From Parahoeflea olei (GTDB lineage Bacteria > Pseudomonadota > Alphaproteobacteria > Rhizobiales > Rhizobiaceae): a stretch of 64,000 bases of DNA. The stretch is taken from NCBI RefSeq assembly GCF_001703635.1, contig NZ_LQZT01000008.1, positions 1 to 64,000 on the forward strand. Direction: 5' to 3'. The notes under the pieces are model-generated. The model ran no database searches, was not told the DNA's origin, and saw only the letters and a list, made by a program, of their open reading frames with translations. Within the stretch, counting starts at the first letter, position 1, and the number at the start of each line of letters is the position of its first letter. Below are positions 26,573-36,025 of the stretch, in pieces. A program made the translations under genes and the position numbers.

Positions 26573-27864
26573 TGCTGGAGACAATTGGCGCAATCCTGAC
26601 CGACCACGGCCTGACGATTCTGGCGATCCTGCTCCTGATCGGGCTGTCGGCGTTCTTTTCGGGGTCCGAGACGGCGCTGACCGCCGCCTCGCGCGCCCGT
26701 ATGCATTCGCTGCAGACCAATGGCGACCAGCGGGCCGCAACCGTGACCGCGCTGATCGAGCGGCGCGACCGGCTGATCGGGGCACTTCTGATCGGCAACA
26801 ATCTGGTCAATATCCTGGCTTCGGCGCTGGCCACAAGCGTGCTTCTGTCGATTTTCGGCGACAGCGGCGTGGCGGTGGCGACGCTGACGATGACGCTGCT
26901 GCTGGTGGTCTTCGCCGAGGTCCTGCCGAAAAGCTGGGCGATCTCTGCACCCGACCGCTTCGCAATGACGGTGGCGCCGCTGGTGCGCATGTTCGTGCTG
27001 GTCGTCGGCCCGCTGTCGAGCTTCGTCAACCTGATCGTGCGGCAGCTGATGTCGCTGTTCGGCGTGACCTTCGCCTCGGAAAATTCGATGCTGTCGGCGC
27101 ATGAGGAAATTCGCGGCGCGGTGGATCTCGCCCACCGCGAGGGTTCGGTGGTCAAGGCGGATCGCGACCGACTTGGCGGATTGCTCGACCTCGGCGAACT
27201 CGAAGTCTCCGATGTCATGATCCACCGCACCTCGATGCGCATGCTCAATGCCGACGAGACGCCGGAGGCCAATGTGCGCGCGGTGCTGGAAAGCCCCTAT
27301 ACGCGGATGCCGGTCTGGCGCGGTTCGACCGACAACATCATCGGCATCGTCCATGCCAAGGACGTGCTCAGGGTGCTCGCGGAAGTGGGCAACGAGCCGC
27401 ACCGGATGGATGTGGTCAAGATCGCGCAGAAGCCCTGGTTCGTGCCCGACACCACGAGCGTGCCCGATCAGCTCAACGCGTTCCTGCGGCGCAAGGCGCA
27501 TATCGCCATCGTGGTGGATGAGTATGGCGAGGTCGAGGGCCTGGTGACGCTCGAGGACATTCTCGAGGAAATCGTGGGCGACATCGCCGACGAGCACGAC
27601 GCCGAGGTGCAGGGCGTGCGCCAGGAAGCCGATGGCTCGATCGTGGTCGATGGCTCGGTGCCGATTCGCGACCTCAACCGCGCGCTCGACTGGTCGCTGC
27701 CCGATGACGAGGCCACCACCGTGGCGGGCCTGGTGATCCACGAATCGCAGACGATCCCCGAGGAGAAGCAGGCCTTCACCTTCCACGGCAAGCGCTTCAT
27801 CGTGATGAAGCGCGACCGGAACCGGATCACGCGGCTCAGAATTAGGCCCGCCGACAAGGTGTGA
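26569..27864 (+). CDS. HlyC/CorC-family (CNNM) transport protein with CBS domains
   Basis: 431-residue protein with an N-terminal DUF21/CNNM membrane domain (about residues 10-170, containing SGSETALTAASRARMH near 28-43). A CBS pair follows (about 200-320), then a CorC/HlyC C-terminal domain (about 340-425). Such proteins are linked to Mg2+/Co2+ efflux or homeostasis. The ATG overlaps the aroB stop by 4 bp. The aroK-aroB-corC order is common in rhizobia. The transported ion is inferred from the family. Confidence 0.92.
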   Translation: MMLETIGAILTDHGLTILAILLLIGLSAFFSGSETALTAASRARMHSLQTNGDQRAATVTALIERRDRLIGALLIGNNLVNILASALATSVLLSIFGDSGVAVATLTMTLLLVVFAEVLPKSWAISAPDRFAMTVAPLVRMFVLVVGPLSSFVNLIVRQLMSLFGVTFASENSMLSAHEEIRGAVDLAHREGSVVKADRDRLGGLLDLGELEVSDVMIHRTSMRMLNADETPEANVRAVLESPYTRMPVWRGSTDNIIGIVHAKDVLRVLAEVGNEPHRMDVVKIAQKPWFVPDTTSVPDQLNAFLRRKAHIAIVVDEYGEVEGLVTLEDILEEIVGDIADEHDAEVQGVRQEADGSIVVDGSVPIRDLNRALDWSLPDDEATTVAGLVIHESQTIPEEKQAFTFHGKRFIVMKRDRNRITRLRIRPADKV

Positions 27865-27906
27865 GGCGGGCGCGGGCTGCCGGCGAAGGGCAGGCAGCCG
27901 GTGTCG

Positions 27907-28209
27907 TTACCAGCGTGTCGGCTCGCCCGGTGCCGAAGCCTCCACCGCCATCGCGTGCAGGCCGCTGTCGAGCTCGTCTTTCAGCAGCGCGTTGACGGCG
28001 CGGTGGCGTTCGATCCGGTTCATCCCCGAAAAGGCGTCCGAGACGATGCGGATGCGGAAATGCGTCTCGCCGGTGCCGTCGAACGCTTCATGATGGTCGC
28101 TTCCCGAGTGGTGATGCCCCGCATGCAGATGGCTTTCGTTGATCACCGCGAGCCGTTCGGGGTGGAAGCGGTCGGTCAGCGCGGTTTCGATGCGGTTTTG
28201 GCGGGACAT
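27907..28209 (-). CDS. BolA family protein
   Basis: 100-residue BolA-like protein. The conserved helix-turn segment is FRIRIVSDAFSGMNRIERHR near residues 51-70. A His-rich loop HLHAGHHHSGSDHHE near 27-41 includes candidate Fe-S or metal ligands. The start at 28209 removes an 11-residue extension. BolA proteins partner monothiol glutaredoxins in Fe-S cluster handling. It is convergent with the CorC-type gene and divergent from the J-domain gene. Confidence 0.92.
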   Translation of the reverse strand: MSRQNRIETALTDRFHPERLAVINESHLHAGHHHSGSDHHEAFDGTGETHFRIRIVSDAFSGMNRIERHRAVNALLKDELDSGLHAMAVEASAPGEPTRW

Positions 28210-28355
28210 GGAGACGCTCCTGGTTTGTCGCGGGTCAGACAATCGTCAACCGGCATGATTTGCGAGGTGGCATTCGATGCCCAGACGGGGTACGCAGCTT
28301 GAATCACCCCTGTCAATCCTTGTTCGTTAACGTGCAGAGCCCCATAATCGTCGAC

Positions 28356-28973
28356 ATGAAACTGGATTCCAAATATTTCGATCGCATCCGGGTCCGCCGC
28401 AAGGGCGAGCGCCCGGCAGAACCTTCCACCCCCGAATGCCAGTGGGACGGATGCTCTAAGCCGGGCGTCCACCGTGCGCCGGTGGGCCGAGATGCGGAAG
28501 GCCAGTATTTCCTGTTCTGCTTCGAGCACGCGCGGGAGTACAACAAGGGCTACAACTATTTTTCGGGACTCTCCGACGGGGAGATCGCGCGCTATCAGAA
28601 AGAGGCGCTGACCGGGCACCGGCCGACCTGGAAGATGGGCGTCAACCGGAGCGCGGAAAGCGGGCCCAATCACTCGACGGCGAAATCCGGGTCGGCGAGT
28701 TCGCATGCCCGTATGCGCGATCCGCACGGCTTCTTCAACGGTCCCCGGCCCAATCGCCCGGCGCGGGCGCGCAAGGTCAAGTCGCTGGAATCCAAGGCCT
28801 TCGACACGCTGGGGCTTGCCGCCAACGCGACTTCGGCGGAGATCAAGACCCGCTACAAGAGCCTCGTCAAGAAGCACCATCCCGACGCCAATGGCGGCGA
28901 CCGCGGTTCGGAAGACCGTTTTCGCGCCGTCATTCAGGCCTACCAATTGTTAAAGCAGTCTGGTTTCTGCTAA
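28356..28973 (+). CDS. J-domain protein
   Basis: 205-residue protein with a C-terminal J domain (about residues 145-205). The HPD motif lies in [10 protein letters not shown] and the preceding helix in [10 protein letters not shown]. The N-terminal part has a possible Cys3-His metal site (C28, C33, C55, H58), then a linker rich in Ser, Gly, Asn and Arg. It lacks DnaJ zinc fingers and client domains, so it is a specialised DnaK co-chaperone. Position just upstream of cobS is the usual one in rhizobia. It is divergent from bolA. Confidence 0.9.
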   Translation: MKLDSKYFDRIRVRRKGERPAEPSTPECQWDGCSKPGVHRAPVGRDAEGQYFLFCFEHAREYNKGYNYFSGLSDGEIARYQKEALTGHRPTWKMGVNRSAESGPNHSTAKSGSASSHARMRDPHGFFNGPRPNRPARARKVKSLESKAFDTLGLAANATSAEIKTRYKSLVKKHHPDANGGDRGSEDRFRAVIQAYQLLKQSGFC

Positions 28974-29044
28974 GCGAACAGTCTAAGCAGGAGCGGACAG
29001 GACAGACGGCCCGCCGGCCTTTTCAGTCGGGCCTTGGAGACAAT

Positions 29045-30040
29045 ATGAGCAAGAGCGATTTCGATATTACCAACCTGCCGGACACCACCGTGAAAGTGCG
29101 TGAGGTTTTCGGCATCGATTCGGACATCAGCGTCCCGGCCTACAAAGAGCGCGATGCCTATGTCCCCGAAGCGGATCCGGATTACCTGTTCGACCGCGAC
29201 ACCACGCTCGCCATCCTGGCAGGCTTTGCGCACAACCGCCGGGTGATGGTCTCGGGCTATCACGGCACCGGCAAGTCCACCCATATCGAACAGGTCGCCG
29301 CCCGTCTCAACTGGCCCTGCGTGCGCGTCAACCTCGACAGCCATGTCAGCCGCATCGACCTCGTCGGCAAGGACGCGATCGTGATCCGCGAAGGGCTGCA
29401 GGTCACCGAGTTCAAGGACGGCATCCTGCCCTGGGCCTATCAGCACAACGTGGCGCTGGTGTTCGATGAATACGACGCCGGCCGGCCCGACGTGATGTTC
29501 GTCATTCAGCGCGTGCTCGAATCCTCCGGCCGCCTGACGCTGCTCGACCAGAGCCGCGTGATCCGCCCGCATCCGGCCTTCCGCCTGTTCGCGACAGCCA
29601 ACACGGTGGGCCTCGGTGACACCACCGGGCTCTATCACGGCACGCAGCAGATCAACCAGGCGCAGATGGACCGCTGGTCGATCGTGACCACGCTGAACTA
29701 CCTGCCGCACGATCAGGAAGTCGACATTGTCGCCTCCAAGGTCAAGGATTTTGCCCAGGGCGAAGGCCGCGAGACCATCTCGCGCATGGTGCGGGTGGCC
29801 GACATGACCCGCTCCTCCTTCATCAATGGTGACCTGTCGACCGTGATGAGCCCGCGTACCGTGATCACCTGGGCGGAAAACGCGCAGATCTTCGGCGATG
29901 TGGCGATGGCCTTCCGGCTCACCTTCCTCAACAAGTGCGACGAGCTGGAGCGGGCGCTGGTGGCCGAGCATTATCAGCGCGCCTTCGGTGTGGAACTGAA
30001 GGAAAGTGCCGCCAACATCGTCCTCAGCGCAACCGCCTGA
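29045..30040 (+). CDS. cobS: Cobaltochelatase subunit CobS
   Basis: 331-residue AAA+ ATPase subunit of aerobic cobaltochelatase, which inserts Co2+ into hydrogenobyrinate a,c-diamide with CobN and CobT. Walker A is GYHGTGKST near residues 72-80. Walker B is LVFDEYDAG near 138-146. A GGAGA ribosome site precedes the ATG. cobT starts 11 bp downstream. No cobalamin riboswitch is visible upstream. CobN and the other cob genes are not in the window. Confidence 0.96.
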   Translation: MSKSDFDITNLPDTTVKVREVFGIDSDISVPAYKERDAYVPEADPDYLFDRDTTLAILAGFAHNRRVMVSGYHGTGKSTHIEQVAARLNWPCVRVNLDSHVSRIDLVGKDAIVIREGLQVTEFKDGILPWAYQHNVALVFDEYDAGRPDVMFVIQRVLESSGRLTLLDQSRVIRPHPAFRLFATANTVGLGDTTGLYHGTQQINQAQMDRWSIVTTLNYLPHDQEVDIVASKVKDFAQGEGRETISRMVRVADMTRSSFINGDLSTVMSPRTVITWAENAQIFGDVAMAFRLTFLNKCDELERALVAEHYQRAFGVELKESAANIVLSATA

Positions 30041-30051
30041 CGGGTAGCGCC

Positions 30052-31953
30052 ATGGCTGGACGCGGCGACAACATTCGGGCAAAGCCGACAGGCACCGTCG
30101 ATACGGAACCGTTCCGGCGCGCGCTCACGGGGTGCGTCCGGGCGATCGCCGGCGATCACGAACTCGAGGTGAGTTTCGGCGCCGACAGGCCCGGGCTGGC
30201 CGGCGAGCGCGCCCGGCTTCCCGACCTTCCCCGCCGTCCCACCGCCGCCGATTTCGCCGTCACCCGCGGGGTCGGGGATTCGATCGCGCTGCGCAAGGCC
30301 TGTCACGACGACAGCGTCCATGCCCGCATGGCGCCCGAGGGGCCCGATGCGCGCGCGGTCTATGACGCCGTCGAGCAGGCCCGGGTCGAAGCCATCGGCG
30401 CACGGCGCATGACCGGGGTGGGCGACAACCTCGCCTCCATGCTTGAGGACAAGTACAAGCGGGCCAACTACCAGGGCATCGTCAATCGTGAGGATGCGCC
30501 GCTCGAGGAAGCCCTGGCGCTGATGGTGCGCGAAAAGCTCACCGGACGCGCCCCGCCGCAATCCTCCGGCCAGGTGGTCGAGTTGTGGCGCGACTTCATC
30601 GAGAGCAAGGCCGGCAGCGTGCTCGATACGCTGGAAGGCTCGGTCGAGGACCAGCAGGCCTTCGCCCGTGTGGTGCGCGAGATGCTCTCGGCCATGGAGA
30701 TGGCGGAAGACTACGGCGACGACGACCTCGATCAGAATGACGAGGACGAGGTTTCCGACGAGGATCAGCCGCGCAGCGAGGAGCAGAACGACCAGTCCTC
30801 GCAGGAGGAGGCCGGCTCGGATGCCGCGCCCGCCGAGGAGAGCGAAGCCTCCGACGAGCAGATGGATTCGGGAGAGATGGACGGCGCCGAGACCGGCGAG
30901 GACGACATCGCCGACGACAGCGACGAGGATGCGGAAACCCCCGGCGAGACCCGGCGCAGCGACGACCCCTTCGCCGAACTCAACGAAAAGATCGACTACA
31001 AGGTCTTCACCCAGGAATTCGATGAGGAGATCCTGGCCGAGGAACTGTGCGAGGAAGCCGAACTCGAACGGCTGAGGGCATTTCTCGACAAGCAGCTCGC
31101 GCATCTGCAGGGCGTCGTCGGCCGGCTCGCCAACCGCTTGCAACGGCGGTTGATGGCACAGCAGAACCGCGCCTGGGATTTCGATCTCGAAGAGGGCTAT
31201 ATCGACAGCGCCCGGCTGCCGCGAATGATCATCGATCCGATGCAGCCGCTGTCGTTCAAGATGGAGCGTGACACCAATTTCCGCGACACCGTGGTGACGC
31301 TGCTGATCGACAATTCCGGCTCCATGCGTGGCCGCCCGATCACGGTCGCGGCCACCTGCGCGGATATCCTGGCGCGCACGCTCGAACGCTGCGGCGTCAA
31401 GGTCGAACTGCTGGGCTTCACCACCAAGGCCTGGAAGGGCGGACAGGCGCGCGAGAAATGGTTGACCGGCGGCAAGCCGCCATTGCCGGGCCGTCTCAAC
31501 GACCTGCGCCATATCGTCTACAAGTCGGCCGATGCGCCCTGGCGCCGCGCCCGGCGCAATCTCGGGCTGATGATGCGCGAAGGCCTGCTCAAGGAGAACA
31601 TCGACGGCGAAGCGCTGATCTGGGCACACCGGAGGCTGCGCAACCGGCCCGAACAGCGCAAGATCCTGATGATGATCTCCGATGGCGCGCCGGTCGATGA
31701 TTCCACGCTCTCGGTCAATCCGGGCAATTATCTCGAACGGCATTTGCGCGCGGTCATCGAGGAGATCGAGACCCGCTCGCCGGTCGAACTGCTGGCGATC
31801 GGCATCGGCCATGACGTCACCCGCTACTATCGCCGCGCCGTCACCATCGTCGATGCCGAGGAGCTGGCCGGCGCGATGACGGAGCAGCTGGCGGCACTGT
31901 TTGCCGACGAGGCCGGCGGTCCGCAAGCGCGCCGGGGCCGCGGACGGGCGTGA
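30052..31953 (+). CDS. cobT: Cobaltochelatase subunit CobT
   Basis: 633-residue CobT, close to the length known from rhizobia. The middle carries a very acidic low-complexity stretch (about residues 215-305, mostly Asp, Glu, Ser). The C-terminal von Willebrand A-type domain has the MIDAS motif DNSGSMRG near residues 420-427. It forms the CobST chaperone complex with CobS. The ATG at 30052 is preferred to upstream in-frame codons inside cobS. Its stop overlaps the GTG of the next gene. Confidence 0.96.
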   Translation: MAGRGDNIRAKPTGTVDTEPFRRALTGCVRAIAGDHELEVSFGADRPGLAGERARLPDLPRRPTAADFAVTRGVGDSIALRKACHDDSVHARMAPEGPDARAVYDAVEQARVEAIGARRMTGVGDNLASMLEDKYKRANYQGIVNREDAPLEEALALMVREKLTGRAPPQSSGQVVELWRDFIESKAGSVLDTLEGSVEDQQAFARVVREMLSAMEMAEDYGDDDLDQNDEDEVSDEDQPRSEEQNDQSSQEEAGSDAAPAEESEASDEQMDSGEMDGAETGEDDIADDSDEDAETPGETRRSDDPFAELNEKIDYKVFTQEFDEEILAEELCEEAELERLRAFLDKQLAHLQGVVGRLANRLQRRLMAQQNRAWDFDLEEGYIDSARLPRMIIDPMQPLSFKMERDTNFRDTVVTLLIDNSGSMRGRPITVAATCADILARTLERCGVKVELLGFTTKAWKGGQAREKWLTGGKPPLPGRLNDLRHIVYKSADAPWRRARRNLGLMMREGLLKENIDGEALIWAHRRLRNRPEQRKILMMISDGAPVDDSTLSVNPGNYLERHLRAVIEEIETRSPVELLAIGIGHDVTRYYRRAVTIVDAEELAGAMTEQLAALFADEAGGPQARRGRGRA

Positions 31954-32978
31954 TCCGGCAGGGGGCCATCGCCCGGCGGCTGTCGGCCGGCGTGGCCGCG
32001 CTGGCCATGATCGGTGCCACCTGCATGGCCGCCCCGGCGGCTGCGCAGCAGGCGATCGACATCCGCTCGCAGGTCATTTCCCATTTCAAGGTCGGCTCCA
32101 GCGAAACCCGCTTCGGCGCGTTCGAGTTCGTGGGCGGTCTGGAACTGAGTTCCCCCAGCTCTGCGCTCGGCGCCATGTCGGCCATCCGGCTGGCCCCGGA
32201 CAGGAGCCGTTTCCTGGGCGTCATGGATACCGGCGACTGGTATGCCGGCCGCTTCCTGCGGTCCGCGGACGGAACGCTTGCCGGCGTGGCCGATTTCTCC
32301 GTCTCTCCGATTCTCGATGCCGATGGCACCGCTTCGGGGGAGAAGTGGCGGTTCGATGCGGAAGGGATGGCGCTGCGCGGTGACGAGGTGCTGGTGAGCT
32401 TCGAGCGCAGCAGCCGCGTGGACATCTACCCAGCCAAGGCGCCGGCGGGCGCGAAGCCGATCAGCTCGCTGCCGCTGCAGATCCCGCTCGGCGAGATCCG
32501 CAACAATCGCGGGCTCGAGGCCCTGGCTGTCGCGCCGGAGACGTCGGCGCTTGCCGGCGCTGTGGTGGCGGTGACCGAAAGAAGCCTCAATGCCGAGGGC
32601 AACATCTATGCGGCGATCCTGACCGGACCGTCCAAGGGCGTGTTCTTCGTCAAGCGGCACGCGCCCTATGACGTCACCGACGGCGATTTCCTGCCCAATG
32701 GCGACCTGTTGCTGCTCGAGCGCCGGTTCTCGATGGCTCAGGGCATCGGCATGCGCATCCGCCGCATCGACGGCAGCCGCATCGGCAAGGGCAACCTGGT
32801 GGATGGACCGGTGATCCTGGAGGCCGATTTCGGCAACCAGATCGACAACATGGAAGGTCTCGACGTCAGCACCGACGACCAAGGCCGGGTCTTCGTCACG
32901 CTGGTGTCGGACGACAACCACTCGATCCTGCAGCGCAACCTGGTGCTGGAATTCCGGTATCTGGGCGCGGGCGGGTAG
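31950..32978 (+). CDS. Esterase-like/phytase-family secreted protein (pfam13449 type)
   Basis: 342-residue exported protein. It starts at a GTG overlapping the cobT stop (GTGA). The signal peptide is about residues 1-31 (RRL, hydrophobic core, APAAAQQ). The body has repeated beta-propeller-like segments such as [19 protein letters not shown] (~56-74), [18 protein letters not shown] (~78-95) and [18 protein letters not shown] text near 298-311. These match the esterase-like activity of phytase family. Activity is unproven; a phosphoester or lactone substrate is possible. The link with cobT is a conserved rhizobial arrangement whose meaning is unknown. Confidence 0.85.
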   Translation: MIRQGAIARRLSAGVAALAMIGATCMAAPAAAQQAIDIRSQVISHFKVGSSETRFGAFEFVGGLELSSPSSALGAMSAIRLAPDRSRFLGVMDTGDWYAGRFLRSADGTLAGVADFSVSPILDADGTASGEKWRFDAEGMALRGDEVLVSFERSSRVDIYPAKAPAGAKPISSLPLQIPLGEIRNNRGLEALAVAPETSALAGAVVAVTERSLNAEGNIYAAILTGPSKGVFFVKRHAPYDVTDGDFLPNGDLLLLERRFSMAQGIGMRIRRIDGSRIGKGNLVDGPVILEADFGNQIDNMEGLDVSTDDQGRVFVTLVSDDNHSILQRNLVLEFRYLGAGG

Positions 32979-33018
32979 ACCCCGCCCGCCGCCCAGCGGA
33001 TGCCGGCTTCGCTCCTTG

Positions 33019-33645
33019 TCAGGAGAGCACGCGGCGCTGCAACACCGGCATCAGCGCGCCATAGGGCGCGAGCATCACCACGCCCACGACCAGCTTGACC
33101 GCGAGGTCGCCCAGCGCCCAGGACACCCAGCGCGGCAGGTCGAGGGCCACGAGGCCGAGCAGCGGCGCGGTCTCGGTCGCAAAGGCGTCGCCCGGGCCGA
33201 TCACGTTCGCGGCCGCGGAGAAGGCCAGGCCAAAGAAAATCAGCGTATCGAGGCACGAGCCGATCACGGTGGAGGTCAGCGGCGGCAGCCACCAGACCCG
33301 GTTGCGCAGCCGGTCGAAGATCGACACGTCGAGCAGCTGCGCCGCCAGAAAGGCGGAGCCGGAGGCCACCGCGATGCGCGGGGTTGCCAGCCACACCGAC
33401 AGCGCCACGGCGACCAGGAAGCCGCACAGCACCACCAGGCGCGCTCTCGGCGCACCGAAACGGCGATTGGCGAGGTCGGTGACAAGGAACGCCACCGGAT
33501 AGGTGAACGCGCCCCAGGTCAGGAGATCGGCGAGATTGAGCGTGCCGAGCGTCGCCTCCACCGGGAACTGGACCAGGTAGTTCGAGGCCACGACAACGGC
33601 GGCCATGACGGCCATGAACGGCAAAAGGGAGGAGGTCAGTCGCAT
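33019..33645 (-). CDS. Queuosine precursor transporter (YhhQ/COG1738 family)
   Basis: 208-residue membrane protein with about six helices, matching the YhhQ/VUT queuosine precursor transporter family. Family text includes YPVAFLVTDLANRRFG near residues 49-64, SAFLAAQLLDVSIFDRLR near 97-114 and PPLTSTVIGSCLDTLIFF near 121-138. It imports preQ0/preQ1 for queuosine tRNA modification. The ATG at 33645 is preceded by AGGA. The preQ1-I-like structure at 33641-33672 overlaps both that site and the start codon, so translation is likely shut off by preQ1. A second queuosine-related gene, gluQRS, is in the window at 62026-62952. Confidence 0.92.
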   Translation of the reverse strand: MRLTSSLLPFMAVMAAVVVASNYLVQFPVEATLGTLNLADLLTWGAFTYPVAFLVTDLANRRFGAPRARLVVLCGFLVAVALSVWLATPRIAVASGSAFLAAQLLDVSIFDRLRNRVWWLPPLTSTVIGSCLDTLIFFGLAFSAAANVIGPGDAFATETAPLLGLVALDLPRWVSWALGDLAVKLVVGVVMLAPYGALMPVLQRRVLS

Positions 33646-33672
33646 TTTTTTATCCTGGGTTGATGCCACCAG
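33641..33672 (-). promoter_or_regulatory. preQ1-I-like riboswitch overlapping a start codon
   Basis: Read on the minus strand: P1 CTGG (33672-33669) pairs with CCAG (33658-33655). The 10-nt loop TGGCATCAAC differs at three positions from the Thermoanaerobacter preQ1-I loop as I recall it, and keeps the terminal C that contacts the ligand. The A-rich tail is GATAAAAAAATGCG. Loop GCAT (33666-33663) pairs perfectly with tail ATGC (33645-33642) to form the pseudoknot, which uses the start codon itself. The likely SD, AGGA (33656-33653), overlaps P1 and the tail. A weak promoter, CTGACA-16-TATGAC at 33734-33707, is one possible source of the transcript; read-through from rpmB is the other. Confidence 0.72.
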
Positions 33673-33684
33673 CGAAAAGACGAA

Positions 33685-33704
33685 GGCGGGCCTGAGGGCC
33701 CGCC
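33685..33704 (-). terminator. Hairpin terminator after rpmB
   Basis: An 8-bp perfect stem, GGCGGGCC and GGCCCGCC with a 4-base loop, is followed on the minus strand by TTCGTCTTTTCG. It lies 26 bp after the rpmB stop and 12 bp before the riboswitch, so it separates rpmB from the transporter gene, perhaps partially. Confidence 0.7.
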
Positions 33705-33730
33705 ATGTCATAACAAATTGTGTGCCTGTG

Positions 33731-34027
33731 TCAGGCTGCCGAGTTCTCGACGAGCTTCTTGGCGATCTGGCGCTTGAGCAGGCGGGCGCGCATCGACAGT
33801 TCGCTGTCCTTGGCCTTGGCCAGGAAAGCGTCGAGGCCGCCGCGATGCTCCACGGTGCGCAGGGCATTTGCGGAAACGCGCAGCCGGTAGCGCTGGCCCA
33901 GCGCATCGGAAATCAGCGTCACGTTGCACAGGTTCGGCAGGAACCGGCGACGGGTCCGGTTGTTGGCGTGGCTGACATTGTTGCCAGACTGGACAGCCTT
34001 GCCGGTCAATTCACAGCTGCGGGACAT
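33731..34027 (-). CDS. rpmB: 50S ribosomal protein L28
   Basis: 98-residue L28, starting [20 protein letters not shown]. It lacks the second CxxC pair, so it is the zinc-independent type common in alphaproteobacteria. [10 protein letters not shown] near residues 22-31 is conserved. The gene has its own strong promoter at 34119-34147 and a terminator at 33685-33704, so it is largely monocistronic. Confidence 0.98.
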   Translation of the reverse strand: MSRSCELTGKAVQSGNNVSHANNRTRRRFLPNLCNVTLISDALGQRYRLRVSANALRTVEHRGGLDAFLAKAKDSELSMRARLLKRQIAKKLVENSAA

Positions 34028-34118
34028 ATTGCACCTATTATCTTTTCGCCAACGGACGGGCCGAGCCGGAAGAGAGGCTCATCCAAACGACCGCAGGCCT
34101 TTATTCGGAAGTCGCGTG

Positions 34119-34147
34119 TCTATAGTCAGACGAGCCCGCGACGTCAA
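34119..34147 (-). promoter_or_regulatory. Promoter of rpmB
   Basis: On the minus strand TTGACG (34147-34142) and TATAGA (34124-34119) are exactly 17 bp apart. The -10 ends about 91 bp upstream of the rpmB start, giving a leader of roughly 85 nt. Confidence 0.72.
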
Positions 34148-34294
34148 GCGGGAAGACGGGCAAAGGCGCGATTCCGCGCCGGACGGCCAAGATTAATCTG
34201 TTTTCGGCTCCGACGTCGACATAATGTTCCGTTCAGCGGCGGTTCAGATGCGGTGGCCGACAGTCGGACGGGCAACAGCGCAGGAGGCATTCCG

Positions 34295-35074
34295 GTGAGG
34301 CGTATAAAGACAGTGCTTGCAACCGTGGCAATGGTGCTGGCGGCATGTGCCGTGCTTCCGGCCTCGGCCGAGCCGGTTCGCTTCAAGAGCGAGTACAAGG
34401 TGACGCTGATCGGCTTTCCGGTTGCCTCGGCGCGGTTCGTGACCGAAGTCGACGGCGCCGCCTATTCGATCTCGGGTGATTTGAGCTCCTCGGCCCTGTC
34501 GGACATCTTCGCCAAGACCAGGGGCACCACAAGCGTCTCGGGCAGACTTGGCCGCGACCGGCTGGCGGCCTCCCGTTTCCTGGTCGCCTACACCAGCGGA
34601 AACAAGCGACAGCGTACCGAGATCAGCTATCGCAACGGTGCGGTCGTCAAGACCGTCAACAAGCCCGAAGCGAGGACGCAAGGGGCGGACTGGGTGCCGC
34701 TTGACAAGCGCGACCTGCGTTCGGTCGTCGATCCGCTTTCGGGCATGATCTTTCCCGCCGGTGCCGCCGAATGTCCGCGCAGCCTCCCGGTCTATGACGG
34801 CGAGTCGGTCGCCACGCTGCACCTGACGCCGATCGGGCGGCGCCCCTTCAGCACGGCAGGCTTCAAGGGCGATGCGGTTGTCTGCGCGGTGCGGTTCGAG
34901 CCGAATTCGGGCTATCGCAGGAATTCCTCCTCGGTGCGCTATCTGACCCAGCTCAAGGGCATCGAGGTCTGGTTCGCAAGGCACGCGGCCACCGGCTTGT
35001 CGGCGCCCGTCTATGCCAAGGTGCCCACCAAGATCGGTCAGGTAATCGTTGCCGCGACGCGGTTTGGCGGCTAA
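34295..35074 (+). CDS. DUF3108 domain exported protein
   Basis: 259-residue protein starting at GTG after AGGAGG (7 bp spacing). The signal peptide is about residues 1-25 (RRIK, hydrophobic core, ASAEP). The rest matches DUF3108, a periplasmic beta-rich family. Recognisable text is FKSEYKVTLIGFPVASARF near residues 29-47 and VDPLSGMIFP near 147-156. Function is not established. It is divergent from rpmB, a conserved rhizobial arrangement, across 267 bp. Confidence 0.88.
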   Translation: MRRIKTVLATVAMVLAACAVLPASAEPVRFKSEYKVTLIGFPVASARFVTEVDGAAYSISGDLSSSALSDIFAKTRGTTSVSGRLGRDRLAASRFLVAYTSGNKRQRTEISYRNGAVVKTVNKPEARTQGADWVPLDKRDLRSVVDPLSGMIFPAGAAECPRSLPVYDGESVATLHLTPIGRRPFSTAGFKGDAVVCAVRFEPNSGYRRNSSSVRYLTQLKGIEVWFARHAATGLSAPVYAKVPTKIGQVIVAATRFGG

Positions 35075-35149
35075 AGCCGATATCTGTTTGATGCATTTTC
35101 AGAAGCACTTTTTGCCCGGCCTTCGCGCCAGGGCAGGCAGGGGGCGGGC

Positions 35150-36025
35150 ATGGGCAATCTTCCAACCTTGATCGGGTTTTCGGCCGTGGTGATGTGGTCG
35201 GCACTGGCGGTGTTGACCGCCGCTTCGGGCACGATGCCGCCATTCCAGCTGTCGGCGATCTGCTTTCTGGTCGGCTCGACGATCGGGGTGGCCGCGATGA
35301 TTCGCGAGCCGGCGCGCTTCCGCGCCTTTCGGCAGCCGCTGAAGGTCTGGGCGCTCGGCCTGTTCGGGCTGTTCGGCTATCACTTTCTCTATTTCACCGC
35401 GCTCAGGAATGCGCCGGCGGTGGAGGCGGGGTTGATCGCCTATCTCTGGCCGCTGCTGATCGTGGTCGGCTCGGCGCTGCTGCCGGGCGAGAAGCTCGGC
35501 TGGCACCACATCGCCGGTGCGCTGATGGGGCTTGCGGGAACCGCGCTGATCCTGCTGCGCGGGGCGGATGGCGGCTTCGGCGGCGGCAGCGTGCTGGGCT
35601 ATGCGGCAGCGGGCCTGTGCGCGCTCACCTGGTCGTCCTACTCGCTGATTTCGCGGCGGTTCGGCGCCACGCCGACGGATGTGGTGGCGGGTTTCTGCAT
35701 GATTTCCGCGGTGCTCTCGGCGGTGTGCCACCTGTTGCTTGAAACCACCGTCTGGCCCGAGACCACCGGCCAGTGGCTGGCGGTCGCCGGCCTTGGTGTC
35801 GGCCCCGTGGGGCTCGCCTTCTATGCCTGGGATTACGGGGTCAAGAAGGGTGACATCCAGGTGCTCGGCGTGGCGAGCTATGCCGCGCCGCTGCTGTCGA
35901 CGCTGATCCTGATCCTGTTCGGGCATGGCCGCGCGACGGTCGGCATCGTGGTCGCCTGCCTGCTGATCACCGGCGGCGCCTTCCTCGCGGCCAAGGACCT
36001 GCTCAAGGCCAGGACCTCCGGATGA
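35150..36025 (+). CDS. DMT superfamily exporter (EamA, YddG-like)
   Basis: 291-residue membrane protein with about ten helices and two EamA repeats (about residues 5-135 and 148-285). The text LFGYHFLYFTALRNAPAVEAG near 75-95 is typical of the aromatic amino acid exporter YddG group. It probably exports amino acids or related metabolites. The stop overlaps the next gene start (ATGA), so it is co-expressed with the YhhN-like gene. Confidence 0.9.
   Translation: MGNLPTLIGFSAVVMWSALAVLTAASGTMPPFQLSAICFLVGSTIGVAAMIREPARFRAFRQPLKVWALGLFGLFGYHFLYFTALRNAPAVEAGLIAYLWPLLIVVGSALLPGEKLGWHHIAGALMGLAGTALILLRGADGGFGGGSVLGYAAAGLCALTWSSYSLISRRFGATPTDVVAGFCMISAVLSAVCHLLLETTVWPETTGQWLAVAGLGVGPVGLAFYAWDYGVKKGDIQVLGVASYAAPLLSTLILILFGHGRATVGIVVACLLITGGAFLAAKDLLKARTSG

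Noticed and set aside
27875..27899. Hairpin between the CorC-type gene and bolA
   Set aside because: The stem is only 7 bp and no T run follows on either strand.
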